The notes: generated by a model not told the origin, from the sequence alone. 43,119 nucleotides of DNA from Candidatus Gygaella obscura (GCA_030765485.1 JAVCCR010000011.1:1-43119), one strand, 5' to 3'; shown: positions 24,597-33,479, counted from the first letter of the stretch. Program-made: numbers and translations.

Positions 24597-25058
24597 ATGA
24601 AAGAAAAAATAGATAAAAGGAGTGCATTTACTTTAGTGGAATTTTTGATTGCTATGGTTATAATGACCGCGGCAATTTTTTCCCTTTTAGCAGCGCATTT
24701 TAGTATTATTGTGTTGAATGAAACCTCCCGAAATGTTACTTTGGCCACCCAGGAATCCCAGGCAAAATTAGAAGAGCTAAAAAATATTGCTTTTGATGCC
24801 CTAAGTGTTTATGACGATACGAGTTTTGATGTTTTTAATTTCGCTAGTAATGATGCCAAGGGCCATATTGATGTGGATAGTACTGTCTACAATGATTTAA
24901 TGCGAGTTCATATTAGTGTAAGCTGGAAACAAAGAACTGATAGGGTTGTCGGAGAGGATATGAATTTAAACGGTATGCTCGACACAGGCGAAGATAAAAA
25001 CGGTAATGGGGAGCTTAATTCACCGGCTGATTTGATAACTTTTATTTCTGAATGGTAA
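24597..25058 (+). CDS. minor prepilin (PilV-like)
   Basis: 153 residues with a type IV prepilin leader ending KRSA before FTLVEFLIAMVIMTAAIFSL; the residue before cleavage is Ala instead of the usual Gly. The globular part starts with QESQAKLEELKNIAF, typical of PilV/GspI-like minor pilins. Near the C-terminus two Asp/Asn/Gly-rich loops (DMNLNGMLDTGED and DKNGNGEL) resemble calcium-binding loops of EF-hand or dockerin type. It probably helps prime pilus assembly at the tip with the next two gene products. The next gene starts 2 bp after its stop. Confidence 0.85.
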   Translation: MKEKIDKRSAFTLVEFLIAMVIMTAAIFSLLAAHFSIIVLNETSRNVTLATQESQAKLEELKNIAFDALSVYDDTSFDVFNFASNDAKGHIDVDSTVYNDLMRVHISVSWKQRTDRVVGEDMNLNGMLDTGEDKNGNGELNSPADLITFISEW

Positions 25059-25060
25059 TT

Positions 25061-25657
25061 ATGTATAGAGAAAAGAAGGCTTTTACTTTTGTAGAGCTTG
25101 TGATAAGTTTAACCATATTTATGTTGCTTTTTGGGGTATTGGTTACGATATTTTTAAGCATTAATAAGACCTATAGTATTGAATCGGTTAAGCTCGAACA
25201 ACAGCAGCAGGCCAGAATCGCTATGGATAATATAATTAGTAGCTTAAGGAAGAGTTCTGCCAATTGGGATATTGAGGGAGTTGAATATCCTGCTTTGATA
25301 AACGGAGATGGAAGTCAGATTGATTATTATCTGCCTGTTTTTGATGCCAACAATGAAATAACACAACTTCGGGGAGCAAGGATTTATTTATCTACGACTA
25401 ATCCTGGTCAATTGTTGTTAAAGGTTGGGTCTGATCCGTCAGAAGTAATTGGTAGTTTTATTGATACGGCTTCAAGTAGCAGACCTTATTTTGAGTTTTC
25501 TGTTGATAGTAATAATTTGGTAGAAATCACTATTCCTGTAAAAAAAGATAATGAAAAGAAATTAGTTTTTAAAGCAAAGGTGCTTATGCGTAATTCTGAC
25601 AGAACCTTAAGTAGCGTGGTGATAGAAGAACTCTTGGAAGAAGAGGATGAGACATGA
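25061..25657 (+). CDS. minor prepilin (PilW/PulJ-like)
   Basis: 198 residues. I prefer ATG 25061 over the in-frame ATG 25052 because it lies just after the preceding stop and gives the compact leader MYREKKA. Cleavage before FTFVELVISLTIFMLLFGVL again has Ala at -1. The segment QQQQARIAMDNIISSLRKSS is typical of PilW/GspJ minor pilins. The rest is beta-rich with no cysteines. Its stop overlaps the next start (ATGA), fitting a co-translated minor-pilin set. Confidence 0.84.
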   Translation: MYREKKAFTFVELVISLTIFMLLFGVLVTIFLSINKTYSIESVKLEQQQQARIAMDNIISSLRKSSANWDIEGVEYPALINGDGSQIDYYLPVFDANNEITQLRGARIYLSTTNPGQLLLKVGSDPSEVIGSFIDTASSSRPYFEFSVDSNNLVEITIPVKKDNEKKLVFKAKVLMRNSDRTLSSVVIEELLEEEDET

Positions 25658-27315
25658 TTGCAGAAAAAAGAGGGTCTATTTTTATCATAAGTAGTATTAT
25701 AATCGTAGTTGCTTTAATTTTAGCAGGAACATTTTTTTATGCCAGTGTTAATGAAAAAACCTCTGCAGATAAAGAAAAATTTACCTTTCTGGCTATGGAT
25801 TTTGCTGAGGCTGGAGTCTCTCAAGGCATATCAGAGCTGCGCGAGCGAATTAAGACAGATTTAAAGAATAATATTGAAGCTGGAGTTAGCCCAAGCGTAT
25901 TTAATACCTATATTGCTTCAGAAGATAGTCTTTCAATTTTAAGAGATTATGCTTATGCCTCAGGCGATACGCAGTTTACTATTGATGGTGATACGGCAAC
26001 TTTGGTTATAACTCCGTTGGATTTATTAAGTATAGTTGCAGGAAATTTTACTGCTACTATTGAGGTTACGAAAAACGGTGCACCTACACATACCAGTGGG
26101 TTTACCTATGTATTTCCTTATAGTTTTGAGATTTATTCTGAAGGTACTGTTACAGAGCACGATCCTAATATCACTAAACGGGTTAGGCTTACGGGTGGTG
26201 AATTTGCTTTGTCGGTATCACGTGATAATTTTGCAAAGTACGCATTATTTACCGTTAGTCACAAGACCCCAGGAGGACAAACTGTTTGGTTTACTAACGA
26301 TACGCAGTTTACTGGACCGGTTTCCACAAACGACAGGTTTAGTTTTGCTAACAATCCAGGGGCGGTTTTTACAGAAGAGGTTACCCAGCATCTAAAAAAG
26401 GCACGTTATTACAATAACGGCAGGCCGAAGCTTATAGCTGATGATCATAACGGTATCATAGATGTTCCTGATTTTCAAAAAGGTTTTGTAAGAGGTTATG
26501 ATACAATTAATTTAGAGCCAAGTATTGGCCAGTCAGAATTAAAATATGAGGCAAGCGCGAGCGTATCGGAGATGCCAACAGACGGTATTTATATTCCTAA
26601 TGATGGAAGCAATTTAACTGGAGGTATTTATATAAAAGGAGATTCAGATATCGAAATAGGTAAAGATGTAAGTGATAATCCTCAATATACAATAATTCAA
26701 GGTGCAACTACCAAGGTAATTACTATTGATTATGATAGTGATACTACTGATGTTGACGGTGATGTATATAATGGAATTCCGGATGGGGTTACCGATGAGG
26801 GTATATTAATTTATGCCAATGGAGAGATAGATTCTTTTGAGGGTTTGGTGCAAAAAGATACACAACTCACTGTAGCTAGTGAGCGAGATATTAATATAAC
26901 CGATCATGTTCTCTATGAAGAGTATGATACTACACCTGTTTTAAATGCCGATAGCTATACGAATCTATTGGGTATTTTATCCTGGGGTGGAGATGTCGTA
27001 ATTGATACAAGCGCACCTGATGATTTGAATGTCCATGGTGTTGTTATGGCACATCTTGGTTCTTTTGAAGTGGATGATTATAATAAAGGTTCTGCACGTG
27101 GCGATGTATCTCTTTTAGGGGGTATGATTGCTAAATTCTACGGTCCGTTTGGAACGTTTTCTGGAGAGAGCATGCTTACTGGTTACGGCAGGGATTTTGT
27201 GTATGACGGCCGTATGCTTTTAGGTAGTTCACCGCCTTTTTTTCCTATAATGACCAGCTTTACTGTATTTGAAGATGGAGGCCTATCCGAACAATTGATT
27301 TGGAAGGAGGAGTAA
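25654..27315 (+). CDS. large minor prepilin, PilX/GspK-like (DUF4900-type)
   Basis: 553 residues. A short leader MIAEKRG precedes SIFIISSIIIVVALILAGTFF, followed by AMDFAEAGVSQGISELRE, a helix typical of PilX/GspK-like proteins. The large extracellular part is beta-rich and Asp/Gly/Thr-rich, resembling the DUF4900 group of pilin-associated proteins. It has repeated Asp-rich turns such as DYDSDTTDVDGDVYNGIPDG that could bind calcium. As the largest of the set it could sit at the pilus tip and mediate adhesion, by analogy with PilY1/PilX-type tips. Family assignment is moderate. Confidence 0.75.
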   Translation: MIAEKRGSIFIISSIIIVVALILAGTFFYASVNEKTSADKEKFTFLAMDFAEAGVSQGISELRERIKTDLKNNIEAGVSPSVFNTYIASEDSLSILRDYAYASGDTQFTIDGDTATLVITPLDLLSIVAGNFTATIEVTKNGAPTHTSGFTYVFPYSFEIYSEGTVTEHDPNITKRVRLTGGEFALSVSRDNFAKYALFTVSHKTPGGQTVWFTNDTQFTGPVSTNDRFSFANNPGAVFTEEVTQHLKKARYYNNGRPKLIADDHNGIIDVPDFQKGFVRGYDTINLEPSIGQSELKYEASASVSEMPTDGIYIPNDGSNLTGGIYIKGDSDIEIGKDVSDNPQYTIIQGATTKVITIDYDSDTTDVDGDVYNGIPDGVTDEGILIYANGEIDSFEGLVQKDTQLTVASERDINITDHVLYEEYDTTPVLNADSYTNLLGILSWGGDVVIDTSAPDDLNVHGVVMAHLGSFEVDDYNKGSARGDVSLLGGMIAKFYGPFGTFSGESMLTGYGRDFVYDGRMLLGSSPPFFPIMTSFTVFEDGGLSEQLIWKEE

Positions 27316-27317
27316 TT

Positions 27318-27548
27318 TTGTCAAAGGCAAAACTTAATATAAAGATACTATTTATTATACTGATTGGTTTTATTTTTTTAACATTAGTTATTACAAGTAG
27401 TTTATTAAATAGAGATAAGGTATCTCATAATATAATAATTGAAGCTACCAAAGCTAAAGCAATGAAGGTTCAGTCGATTGCAACAGGTGAAGAGGATATT
27501 GAAGAAGTTGAGTTTGAAAGGCAATTTAAAGGACCACTTATTCATTAA
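27318..27548 (+). CDS. small single-pass membrane protein of unknown function
   Basis: I do not recognise this 76-residue protein. It has a positively charged N-terminus (SKAKLNIK), one hydrophobic segment (residues ~8-29) and a soluble tail ending in an acidic stretch (TGEEDIEEVEFERQFKG). I choose TTG 27318 because AAGGAGG (27304-27310) lies 7 nt upstream. An in-frame TTG at 27300 would put that site inside the gene. It is wedged between the PilX-like gene and pilM with 2-bp gap and 1-bp overlap, so it is probably expressed with the pilus machine. Confidence 0.65.
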   Translation: MSKAKLNIKILFIILIGFIFLTLVITSSLLNRDKVSHNIIIEATKAKAMKVQSIATGEEDIEEVEFERQFKGPLIH

Positions 27549-28543
27549 TGGCAAAGCAGACTAAAAAAATCATCGGGTTAGATATCGGCAATACCTGTAT
27601 AAAGGTATGCAAGGCCAGTTTTACTGAAGGTTTTGTTTTGCAATCTTGCAAGATGCTTACTCTTTCTAAGGGTAATAAGCTTAATCTTGATATGATAAAA
27701 AATCTTACTGGAGAAAAAGACCTGACCAATTTTAAGATTATTACATCTTTACAGGGGCAGGGGATTGTTATCAGGTATTTGATTTTGCCTAAAATCAGCA
27801 AGCAAGAGCTTAAGAGCGCGTTAAGATTTGAACTTGAGAAGAATATTCCTTTTTCCATTGACGATGTTATTACTGACGGCCAGGTAATAAAAGAGTTTGA
27901 AGACAAAATGTTGGTTTTAGCAGTTGCGGCAAAGAAGAATTTTCTTTTTGATCATATTGATTATCTTTCCAAAATCGGCATAAACCCAATTGTTGTAGAT
28001 ATAACTTCCCTTGCTTTGGCTAATTCTTTTAATTTCGCCGGTCTAAAAGACAAAAGTAATGTATGTGCATTGCTTAACATGGGAAGCAATTTTACTAATT
28101 TAACAATTTTAAGGGATGAAGTTCCTTATTTTAACAGGGATATTCAAATTGGCGCTAGTCAGTTAGATAAGAAAGTTGCTGATAATTTTAGTGTGGGTAT
28201 TGAGCAAGCAGAAAAGATGAGGATAAACCCTGTTGAAAAAGGAGATGATATCCATAAGAGTTATGAGTCCATAATCGAAGATCTTATTTCAGAGGTAAAA
28301 TTCTCTTTTGATTATTTTGAAAATAAAGAAGATGCTGGGATTCAGGAAATTTATTTAAGTGGAGGGCTTTCTCAGTCAGATTTCGTAAGAGAGATGTTAA
28401 AAAAAGCTTTGAATCTTGATTGTAAGTTGTGGGACCCGATAGCATCATTCAATAAGGCCAGTGATTTTGAGATTGATTCTAGGTTCGGTAACAGTATTTA
28501 TTCTACTAGTATTGGGCTTGTTTTAAGAGGTCAAGATGATTAA
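27548..28543 (+). CDS. pilM: type IV pilus assembly protein PilM
   Basis: Actin-like cytoplasmic ATPase fold, 331 residues, which binds the N-terminus of PilN and links the cytoplasmic motor to the inner-membrane platform. It begins IIGLDIGNTCIKVCK (phosphate 1 loop), has LKSALRFELEKNIPFSIDDV, characteristic of PilM, ALLNMGSNFTNLTIL (phosphate 2) and EIYLSGGLSQSDFVREML (adenosine site). Length is normal. It overlaps pilN by 8 bp and is the first of the pilMNOPQ genes. Confidence 0.95.
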   Translation: MAKQTKKIIGLDIGNTCIKVCKASFTEGFVLQSCKMLTLSKGNKLNLDMIKNLTGEKDLTNFKIITSLQGQGIVIRYLILPKISKQELKSALRFELEKNIPFSIDDVITDGQVIKEFEDKMLVLAVAAKKNFLFDHIDYLSKIGINPIVVDITSLALANSFNFAGLKDKSNVCALLNMGSNFTNLTILRDEVPYFNRDIQIGASQLDKKVADNFSVGIEQAEKMRINPVEKGDDIHKSYESIIEDLISEVKFSFDYFENKEDAGIQEIYLSGGLSQSDFVREMLKKALNLDCKLWDPIASFNKASDFEIDSRFGNSIYSTSIGLVLRGQDD

Positions 28544-29087
28544 ATTGAATATTTTACCAGATGAACTGAAGGTCAAAACGCAAGTATATGTTTTGCCTAA
28601 AGATATTATGATCAAGGTTTGTTTTTTTGCCGGAGTTTTTTTAACGGGCGTACACCTGGTGCTTCTTCTTGTTTGTGTGTTTAAGTTTTTTCTAGTTTCA
28701 GGATATGAAAAGAGGCTTCCTGAATTAGAGCCAAAAATAATTCATATTCAGGGGATAAAAAAAGAACTCAGTGCCTTGGAGTCAAAAACAAAAATAATTG
28801 ATGAATTGGTTAGAAAAAATACTCCTTGGTCAATTTGTCTGTATAAATTGAGTAAGCACCTGCCTTCAGGAATATGGTTTGAGGAGCTTTCTTTAAAAAA
28901 GGATTTATTTACGATTAAAGGTAAGGTAGTGTCTCGCGAGGATAATGACCTGTCTATATTGAATTTATACCTGAATCGCATAAATCAAGACGGACGTTTT
29001 AGATCTGTGAATTTATCAGATATAAAAAAGATAGATTTTAGGAATCAGGAAGTCACCTCTTTTTCTATTAACGGAATATTGCAATGA
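28536..29087 (+). CDS. pilN: type IV pilus inner-membrane protein PilN
   Basis: 183 residues with one membrane segment (~27-52). The cytoplasmic N-terminus MIKLNILPDEL matches the conserved PilM-binding INLLP motif. The periplasmic part has a coiled coil, then LYKLSKHLPSGIWFEELSL and a ferredoxin-like domain. It pairs with PilO to build the alignment complex between PilM and PilP/PilQ. Overlaps pilM by 8 bp and pilO by 4 bp. Confidence 0.92.
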   Translation: MIKLNILPDELKVKTQVYVLPKDIMIKVCFFAGVFLTGVHLVLLLVCVFKFFLVSGYEKRLPELEPKIIHIQGIKKELSALESKTKIIDELVRKNTPWSICLYKLSKHLPSGIWFEELSLKKDLFTIKGKVVSREDNDLSILNLYLNRINQDGRFRSVNLSDIKKIDFRNQEVTSFSINGILQ

Positions 29088-29713
29088 TTAAGAAAGAAGA
29101 ATTAATTAAAAAAGCTAGACTTTACTTAAAAAAGATTTTGGATTTTTATGCAAAAATCGATTTTAAATATAAAGATTTGACTGTAATAATAGTTGTTGCT
29201 TTGTTGGTTATTGTGTTTGATTACAGTCTTGTTTTAAGTAGGCAGATGCGTCTTCTAGGCAGTCTTAATAAAAAAGCTACTGAATACAGACAGAAGCTTT
29301 CTCTTGCAGATGACTCTACTTCAAGGGTGGAGAGTTTTCAAACAAGAAGGCGAAGCCTGAAAGAAAAGGCAGAACAGTTCACCAAGGAAATTATTACTGA
29401 AACGCAGATTTCAGGTCTGATTGAAGATATCGAGCAGTGTGCCAAGGATGAGTTTGTTAAAGTTTCTTATATAAAACCTATGAATCTTGTGCGTTCGCTT
29501 AAGTCTACCAGTAGCGAGTATACATTTTCAACTTTAGGTATGCATATAGAAGCTGTAGCAGGCTACCATCAATTCGGTAAATTTATCAACAGGTTAGAAA
29601 GACTTAATTCTTTTATAACTGTTAAAGAGTTGAATATTAAAGCGAGCGCCACTAGCAATTTAAGGCACAATATTAAGTTTTTATTGAATATTTTTGTAAA
29701 AATTCCTAAATGA
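29084..29713 (+). CDS. pilO: type IV pilus inner-membrane protein PilO
   Basis: 209 residues. One membrane segment (~30-50), then a coiled coil (~58-100) and a periplasmic ferredoxin-like domain containing GMHIEAVAGYHQFGKFINRLERLNSF split over one conserved PilO region (the part HIEAVAGYHQFGKFINRLE is the best match). It forms heterodimers with PilN. Position between pilN and pilP and 4-bp overlaps on both sides support the call. Confidence 0.9.
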   Translation: MIKKEELIKKARLYLKKILDFYAKIDFKYKDLTVIIVVALLVIVFDYSLVLSRQMRLLGSLNKKATEYRQKLSLADDSTSRVESFQTRRRSLKEKAEQFTKEIITETQISGLIEDIEQCAKDEFVKVSYIKPMNLVRSLKSTSSEYTFSTLGMHIEAVAGYHQFGKFINRLERLNSFITVKELNIKASATSNLRHNIKFLLNIFVKIPK

Positions 29714-30072
29714 TGAAGAGAATATTTTTAATAGTTTTATTCATGGTTTTAATTGGTAAGGCTTCTTTTTCAATTGCAGAAGATAATGACTTCATTTATA
29801 ATTATGAAGGCCTAAGAGATCCGTTTTTTGTTTTAGTTGATGGTAGCGGTAGGATTATAGACTTCGGACCCAAGGGAGGTCTTTCAGAGATCTATTTGGA
29901 AGGAATTATTTATGATAAAAACGGGATCTCTGTTGCTGTAGTAAACGGAGAAATAATTAAAGAGCATGATGTAGTTGCTTCATATATCGTAAAAAAAATC
30001 AATCCAAGTTCCTTAATTCTGATTAAAGATGGACAAGAGATTGAAGTGAAATTAGAAAGGGAGGCAGAATGA
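29710..30072 (+). CDS. pilP: type IV pilus protein PilP-like
   Basis: 120 residues with a signal-peptide-like N-terminus (ending SFSIAED) and no lipobox cysteine, unlike classical PilP lipoproteins. YNYEGLRDPFFVLVDGSGR matches the conserved PilP/GspC core, followed by a small beta domain (LEGIIYDKNGISVAVVNGEI). PilP connects PilNO to the PilQ secretin. The protein is shorter than well-studied PilP (about 170 residues), lacking most of the flexible N-terminal linker. Overlaps pilO and pilQ by 4 bp each. Confidence 0.83.
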   Translation: MMKRIFLIVLFMVLIGKASFSIAEDNDFIYNYEGLRDPFFVLVDGSGRIIDFGPKGGLSEIYLEGIIYDKNGISVAVVNGEIIKEHDVVASYIVKKINPSSLILIKDGQEIEVKLEREAE

Positions 30073-31652
30073 TTTTTAAAAAGAATTTCAGAATTATTTT
30101 TGTTATAGTTTTGTTAATGGGGTTGGGTTTTTATATAAAAATGGGTTTTACCCAGGATGGAAACAATAAATCTTCTGGTAAGTTAGTGTCTATTGCCCCT
30201 GATACCGGAAAGAGTGTGGAGCCTGGCAATATAACGCTTGATTTTAAAGATGCGGATATCCACAGTGTTTTTAAAGTTATTGCCTATAAAGCTGGGGTTA
30301 ATATTGTTTCTGGCCCGGAAGTTGCTGGAACAGTAACGATAAAGCTTGCTGATGTGCCTTGGCGTAAGGCACTGGAGGTGATTTTAAAAACACAAGGCCT
30401 GGCTTATGAAGAACAGGCTAACATTATAATGATTGCTCCTTTAGAGAAGATGACTGAACAAAAACTTAAAGAGGCGGAGCTTTCTCAGATTCAACCTGTT
30501 CAGACTGAGGTGTTTGACCTTAAATTTTTGGATGCCCAGGATGCAAAGAAGGCCTTAGAGGGTCAACTTTCTCCACGAGGTAGAATTACGGTTATGCAGA
30601 TGACTGGTCAGGCTGGATGGGAGTTCGGCGGAGTGGATACTACGAAAAGAAGCAGAACCGGTGATGAGGTTATGGGTCGGTCTAAGATTTTGATAGTAAG
30701 CGATATTCAGCCTAAACTTCAAAAGATCAAAGAGATTTTACAAGTTGTTGATGTTTTACCTGTACAGATTTTGATCGAAACTAGAATCGTTGAGGTAAAT
30801 CATGACAAGCTGAAAGATATCGGTTTTGATTTTGGTACAGGTTCTACCGGGGCAGAGTCATCTATTATAACTACGGTTCCTGTGAATAAATCCAATGGAG
30901 AGTCGCAGTCTGTGGTTGGTGGTAATATGTTAAGCTCACAGGTCAGCCCGTCTGTTTTTGGTCCAAAGACAAGTACGATTTCTGGCGTAAATCCATTTAA
31001 TGCAGGACTAGAGGTGGTATTTCAGAAATTAACTGGTACCCAATTTCAGGCAATCCTGCATGCTATAGAAGAAGATGTTCAGGCAAATGTGTTATCGGCC
31101 CCGCATATTCTGGCGTTAAATAACCAGGAAGCTTCAATTATTATTGGAACTAAATATCCGATTTTGAAATCTGAAATCAGTACAGAATCAGCAGGCCAAA
31201 CCGTTACTTCAACTTTAGATTATTATCAGGATATTGGAATACAGCTTAATGTTGTTCCGCAGGTAAATAAAGAAGGCTATATTAATATGATCGTTCATCC
31301 TGCCGTAACCAGTAAAAGCGGAGAAGTAGGAGATAATAAATATCCGATAATCGATACTAGAGAGGCTGAGACAAGAGTTATAATAAAAGATAACGAGACT
31401 ATTGTTATTGGAGGTTTAATAAAGAATGTAAAAAGCGAAGGAGTGGTGGGTATTCCTTTCTTGCGGCATATTCCTATTTTTGGTTTTATTTTTGAACGTA
31501 AAACCAATGATTTCGAAAAGATAGATTTGCTGATTTTCATAACGGCGAAGATTATGAAAGAAAAAGACTTCGGTAGAGAAAGCATCAAACAGTTAGAATC
31601 TCGCGTTGGCGTAAGTTCTGCTACAAAAGATAAAGCAATAAAAGAAGAATAA
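30069..31652 (+). CDS. pilQ: type IV pilus secretin PilQ
   Basis: Outer-membrane channel for the pilus, 527 residues. A signal sequence (~1-30) leads into an STN/N0 domain (ITLDFKDADIHSVFKVIAYKAG near residue 54), then N1-type secretin repeats (VFDLKFLDAQDAKKALEG, and ILIVSDIQPKLQKIKEIL), and the C-terminal secretin domain (VLSAPHILALNNQEASIIIG, then TIVIGGLIKNVKSEGVVGIP and FLRHIPIFGFIF). There is no N-terminal AMIN domain, which many PilQ proteins carry to bind peptidoglycan. The gene closes the pilMNOPQ set, and its presence shows a diderm envelope. Confidence 0.94.
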   Translation: MIFKKNFRIIFVIVLLMGLGFYIKMGFTQDGNNKSSGKLVSIAPDTGKSVEPGNITLDFKDADIHSVFKVIAYKAGVNIVSGPEVAGTVTIKLADVPWRKALEVILKTQGLAYEEQANIIMIAPLEKMTEQKLKEAELSQIQPVQTEVFDLKFLDAQDAKKALEGQLSPRGRITVMQMTGQAGWEFGGVDTTKRSRTGDEVMGRSKILIVSDIQPKLQKIKEILQVVDVLPVQILIETRIVEVNHDKLKDIGFDFGTGSTGAESSIITTVPVNKSNGESQSVVGGNMLSSQVSPSVFGPKTSTISGVNPFNAGLEVVFQKLTGTQFQAILHAIEEDVQANVLSAPHILALNNQEASIIIGTKYPILKSEISTESAGQTVTSTLDYYQDIGIQLNVVPQVNKEGYINMIVHPAVTSKSGEVGDNKYPIIDTREAETRVIIKDNETIVIGGLIKNVKSEGVVGIPFLRHIPIFGFIFERKTNDFEKIDLLIFITAKIMKEKDFGRESIKQLESRVGVSSATKDKAIKEE

Positions 31653-31709
31653 AATTCTTTCGCAAATTTTTTCTTGGGAAAAATATGGCAGTGGAGGTAA
31701 CCTTGTTTT

Positions 31710-32015
31710 ATGAATAAGGTTAAATATAAAATTTTATTTTCTAAGACAGAGGAAATGGTTTATATTTCGCATTTAGATCTTATGCGTCTTTTTACCAGGG
31801 CACTAAGAAGGGCGGGAGTACCTTTATTCATTACTTGTGGGTTTAGTCCACATCCAAAGATGATTTTTGAAAGGGCTTTGAAGCTGGGGAAGGTAAGTGA
31901 TAATGAAACAGCATATATTTTTTTAAAAAAAGAATTGAATGAGGTTAAATTTAAAAATGATTTTCAATTACAATTGCCAAATGGAATTGGTATTAAGGAG
32001 ATAACAAAAGTATGA
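31710..32015 (+). CDS. short DUF2344 (TIGR03936) protein
   Basis: 101 residues matching the N-terminal part of the DUF2344 family (YKILFSKTEEMVYISHLDLMRL, RRAGVPLFITCGFSPHPKM). In many bacteria this domain is about twice as long and is fused to, or sits beside, a YgiQ-like radical SAM protein just upstream of RNase E/G. Here only the short form is present and no radical SAM gene is seen. GGAGG at 31693-31697 serves the ATG. It overlaps the RNase gene by 4 bp (ATGA), which keeps the family's usual link with that gene. Function of the family is not established. Confidence 0.82.
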   Translation: MNKVKYKILFSKTEEMVYISHLDLMRLFTRALRRAGVPLFITCGFSPHPKMIFERALKLGKVSDNETAYIFLKKELNEVKFKNDFQLQLPNGIGIKEITKV

Positions 32016-33466
32016 GTAAGGAAATTTTAATTAACGTTGAAGCTTTTCAGGAAAAAAGGCTGGCCATCATTGAAAATGGTTTTCTTAATGAGTATTTTAT
32101 CGAACGGCCTAGCGAGAAAACCATAGTAGGCAATATCTATAAAGGCAGAATTGATTCTGTTGTGCCATCTGTTTCAGCTGCTTTTGTCGATATAGGGCAG
32201 GAGAAAAACGGTTTTTTGTATACTCAGGATATTTTGGATCTTTCTGATTTCTTGCAGGTTTCTAAAGGTTTAGATCCTATTGAGTTAAAGTCGGGTGAAG
32301 AGATTCTTGTACAGGTTGTTAAGGAACCTTTTGCTACTAAGGGAGCCCGTCTTACTACACATATAAGTCTAGCGGGGAGATATCTTGTTTTGATGCCACA
32401 GGATGCCTCGTTGGGGATTTCTAAAAGAATTGAAGGTGAAGCAGAAAGAAAACGCCTAAACGCAATGTTGCAGGAGCTCAAACTTCCCAAAGATATGGGG
32501 TTAGTAATGAGAACAGCCTGCGTGAAGCATGCTAAGAAAGAAATCGCTAGAGAGTTAAGCATATTGCTTAAGTTTTGGCACAGGATTCAGAAAATCAGTA
32601 GTAGAATGAAGGCTCCATCATTGGTATATGAAGATTATGATATGGTTTTAAAGGTATTAAGAGATTCCTTCCGTGATGATGTTTCATGTCTGTGGGTGGA
32701 TTCTAAACAGGAGTTTGCAAGAATCAATAAATTCGCTAAGAATTTTATGCAAGATATGCAGAAAAAAATAAAGTTTTATACTAAAGATCTACCTCTGTTT
32801 GAACATAATAAAATTGAGTCGCAGATTGAAAAACTTTTTCACAGTAAGGTTTACTTAAAGTCAGGCGCCTATATAATTATTGAACCCACCGAAGGATTAG
32901 TGGTGGTTGATGTAAATAGCGGTCATTTTAAAAAGAAAAACCTAAAACAGGAAGAGGCGGTATTTATAATCAATAAAGAGGCTGCTATTGAAATTGCCAG
33001 ACAGCTTCGTTTAAGGGATTTAGGCGGTATAATTGTCATTGATTTTATCGATATGGAACGCGAAAAACATAGAAGAGGAGTCTTGAAAATCTTTAATGAC
33101 GTCTTAAGGCAGGACCGTGCTAAAACTGATATCTTAGGGATTTCTAAGATTGGTTTGGTGGAAATGACTAGGGAAAGAGTATTGAAGACCGTAGAAAGCA
33201 TCTCTTATCAGACCTGTCCCTATTGTAATGGAAGAGGAAAGGTTAAGTCTGCGGTGACTATGTCAATTAAGGTAGTGAAGGAAATCAAGGTGATTCTCTC
33301 AAAGAATAAATTTCTTGAGCTTAATGTAATGTTACATCCAAATGTCGCGGAGTTTATTAGTAAAAATAGTCTTAATTCGCTTAAAAGTTTAGAACGGCGC
33401 TTTCGAACGCGCATTGTAATTGGGTCAAATCCCAATTTGCACTTTGAGGATATTAAGGTACTTTAA
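32012..33466 (+). CDS. rng: ribonuclease E/G family endoribonuclease
   Basis: Single-strand endoribonuclease that processes rRNA and mRNA, 484 residues. An S1 domain lies near residues 37-125 (VGNIYKGRIDSVVPSVSAAF, DIGQEKNGFLY). The catalytic Mg-binding aspartates fall in VVDVNSGHF (~298) and IIVIDFIDMERE (~342). The zinc-link cysteines are in CPYCNGRGK (~401). The length and the lack of a long C-terminal scaffold region point to RNase G or a minimal RNase E. It lies upstream of rplU, a common arrangement, and downstream of DUF2344. Confidence 0.94.
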   Translation: MSKEILINVEAFQEKRLAIIENGFLNEYFIERPSEKTIVGNIYKGRIDSVVPSVSAAFVDIGQEKNGFLYTQDILDLSDFLQVSKGLDPIELKSGEEILVQVVKEPFATKGARLTTHISLAGRYLVLMPQDASLGISKRIEGEAERKRLNAMLQELKLPKDMGLVMRTACVKHAKKEIARELSILLKFWHRIQKISSRMKAPSLVYEDYDMVLKVLRDSFRDDVSCLWVDSKQEFARINKFAKNFMQDMQKKIKFYTKDLPLFEHNKIESQIEKLFHSKVYLKSGAYIIIEPTEGLVVVDVNSGHFKKKNLKQEEAVFIINKEAAIEIARQLRLRDLGGIIVIDFIDMEREKHRRGVLKIFNDVLRQDRAKTDILGISKIGLVEMTRERVLKTVESISYQTCPYCNGRGKVKSAVTMSIKVVKEIKVILSKNKFLELNVMLHPNVAEFISKNSLNSLKSLERRFRTRIVIGSNPNLHFEDIKVL

Positions 33467-33479
33467 GGGTTAAAAGAAT

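Noticed and set aside
26036-26395. 119-codon + strand ORF inside the PilX-like gene
   Set aside because: Alternate-frame shadow with Leu/Pro-rich composition, fully inside a longer ORF with leader and pilin features.
31665-31686. ATTTTTTC/GGAAAAAT hairpin after pilQ
   Set aside because: Almost pure A-T stem with a 3-nt loop and no T run; too weak to call a terminator.
33418-33437. AATTGGG/CCCAATT hairpin near the end of rng, with a T-loop-like GGGTCAAATCCC
   Set aside because: Considered as a terminator or tRNA fragment; there is no U-tract, no other tRNA arm, and it lies within the coding sequence.
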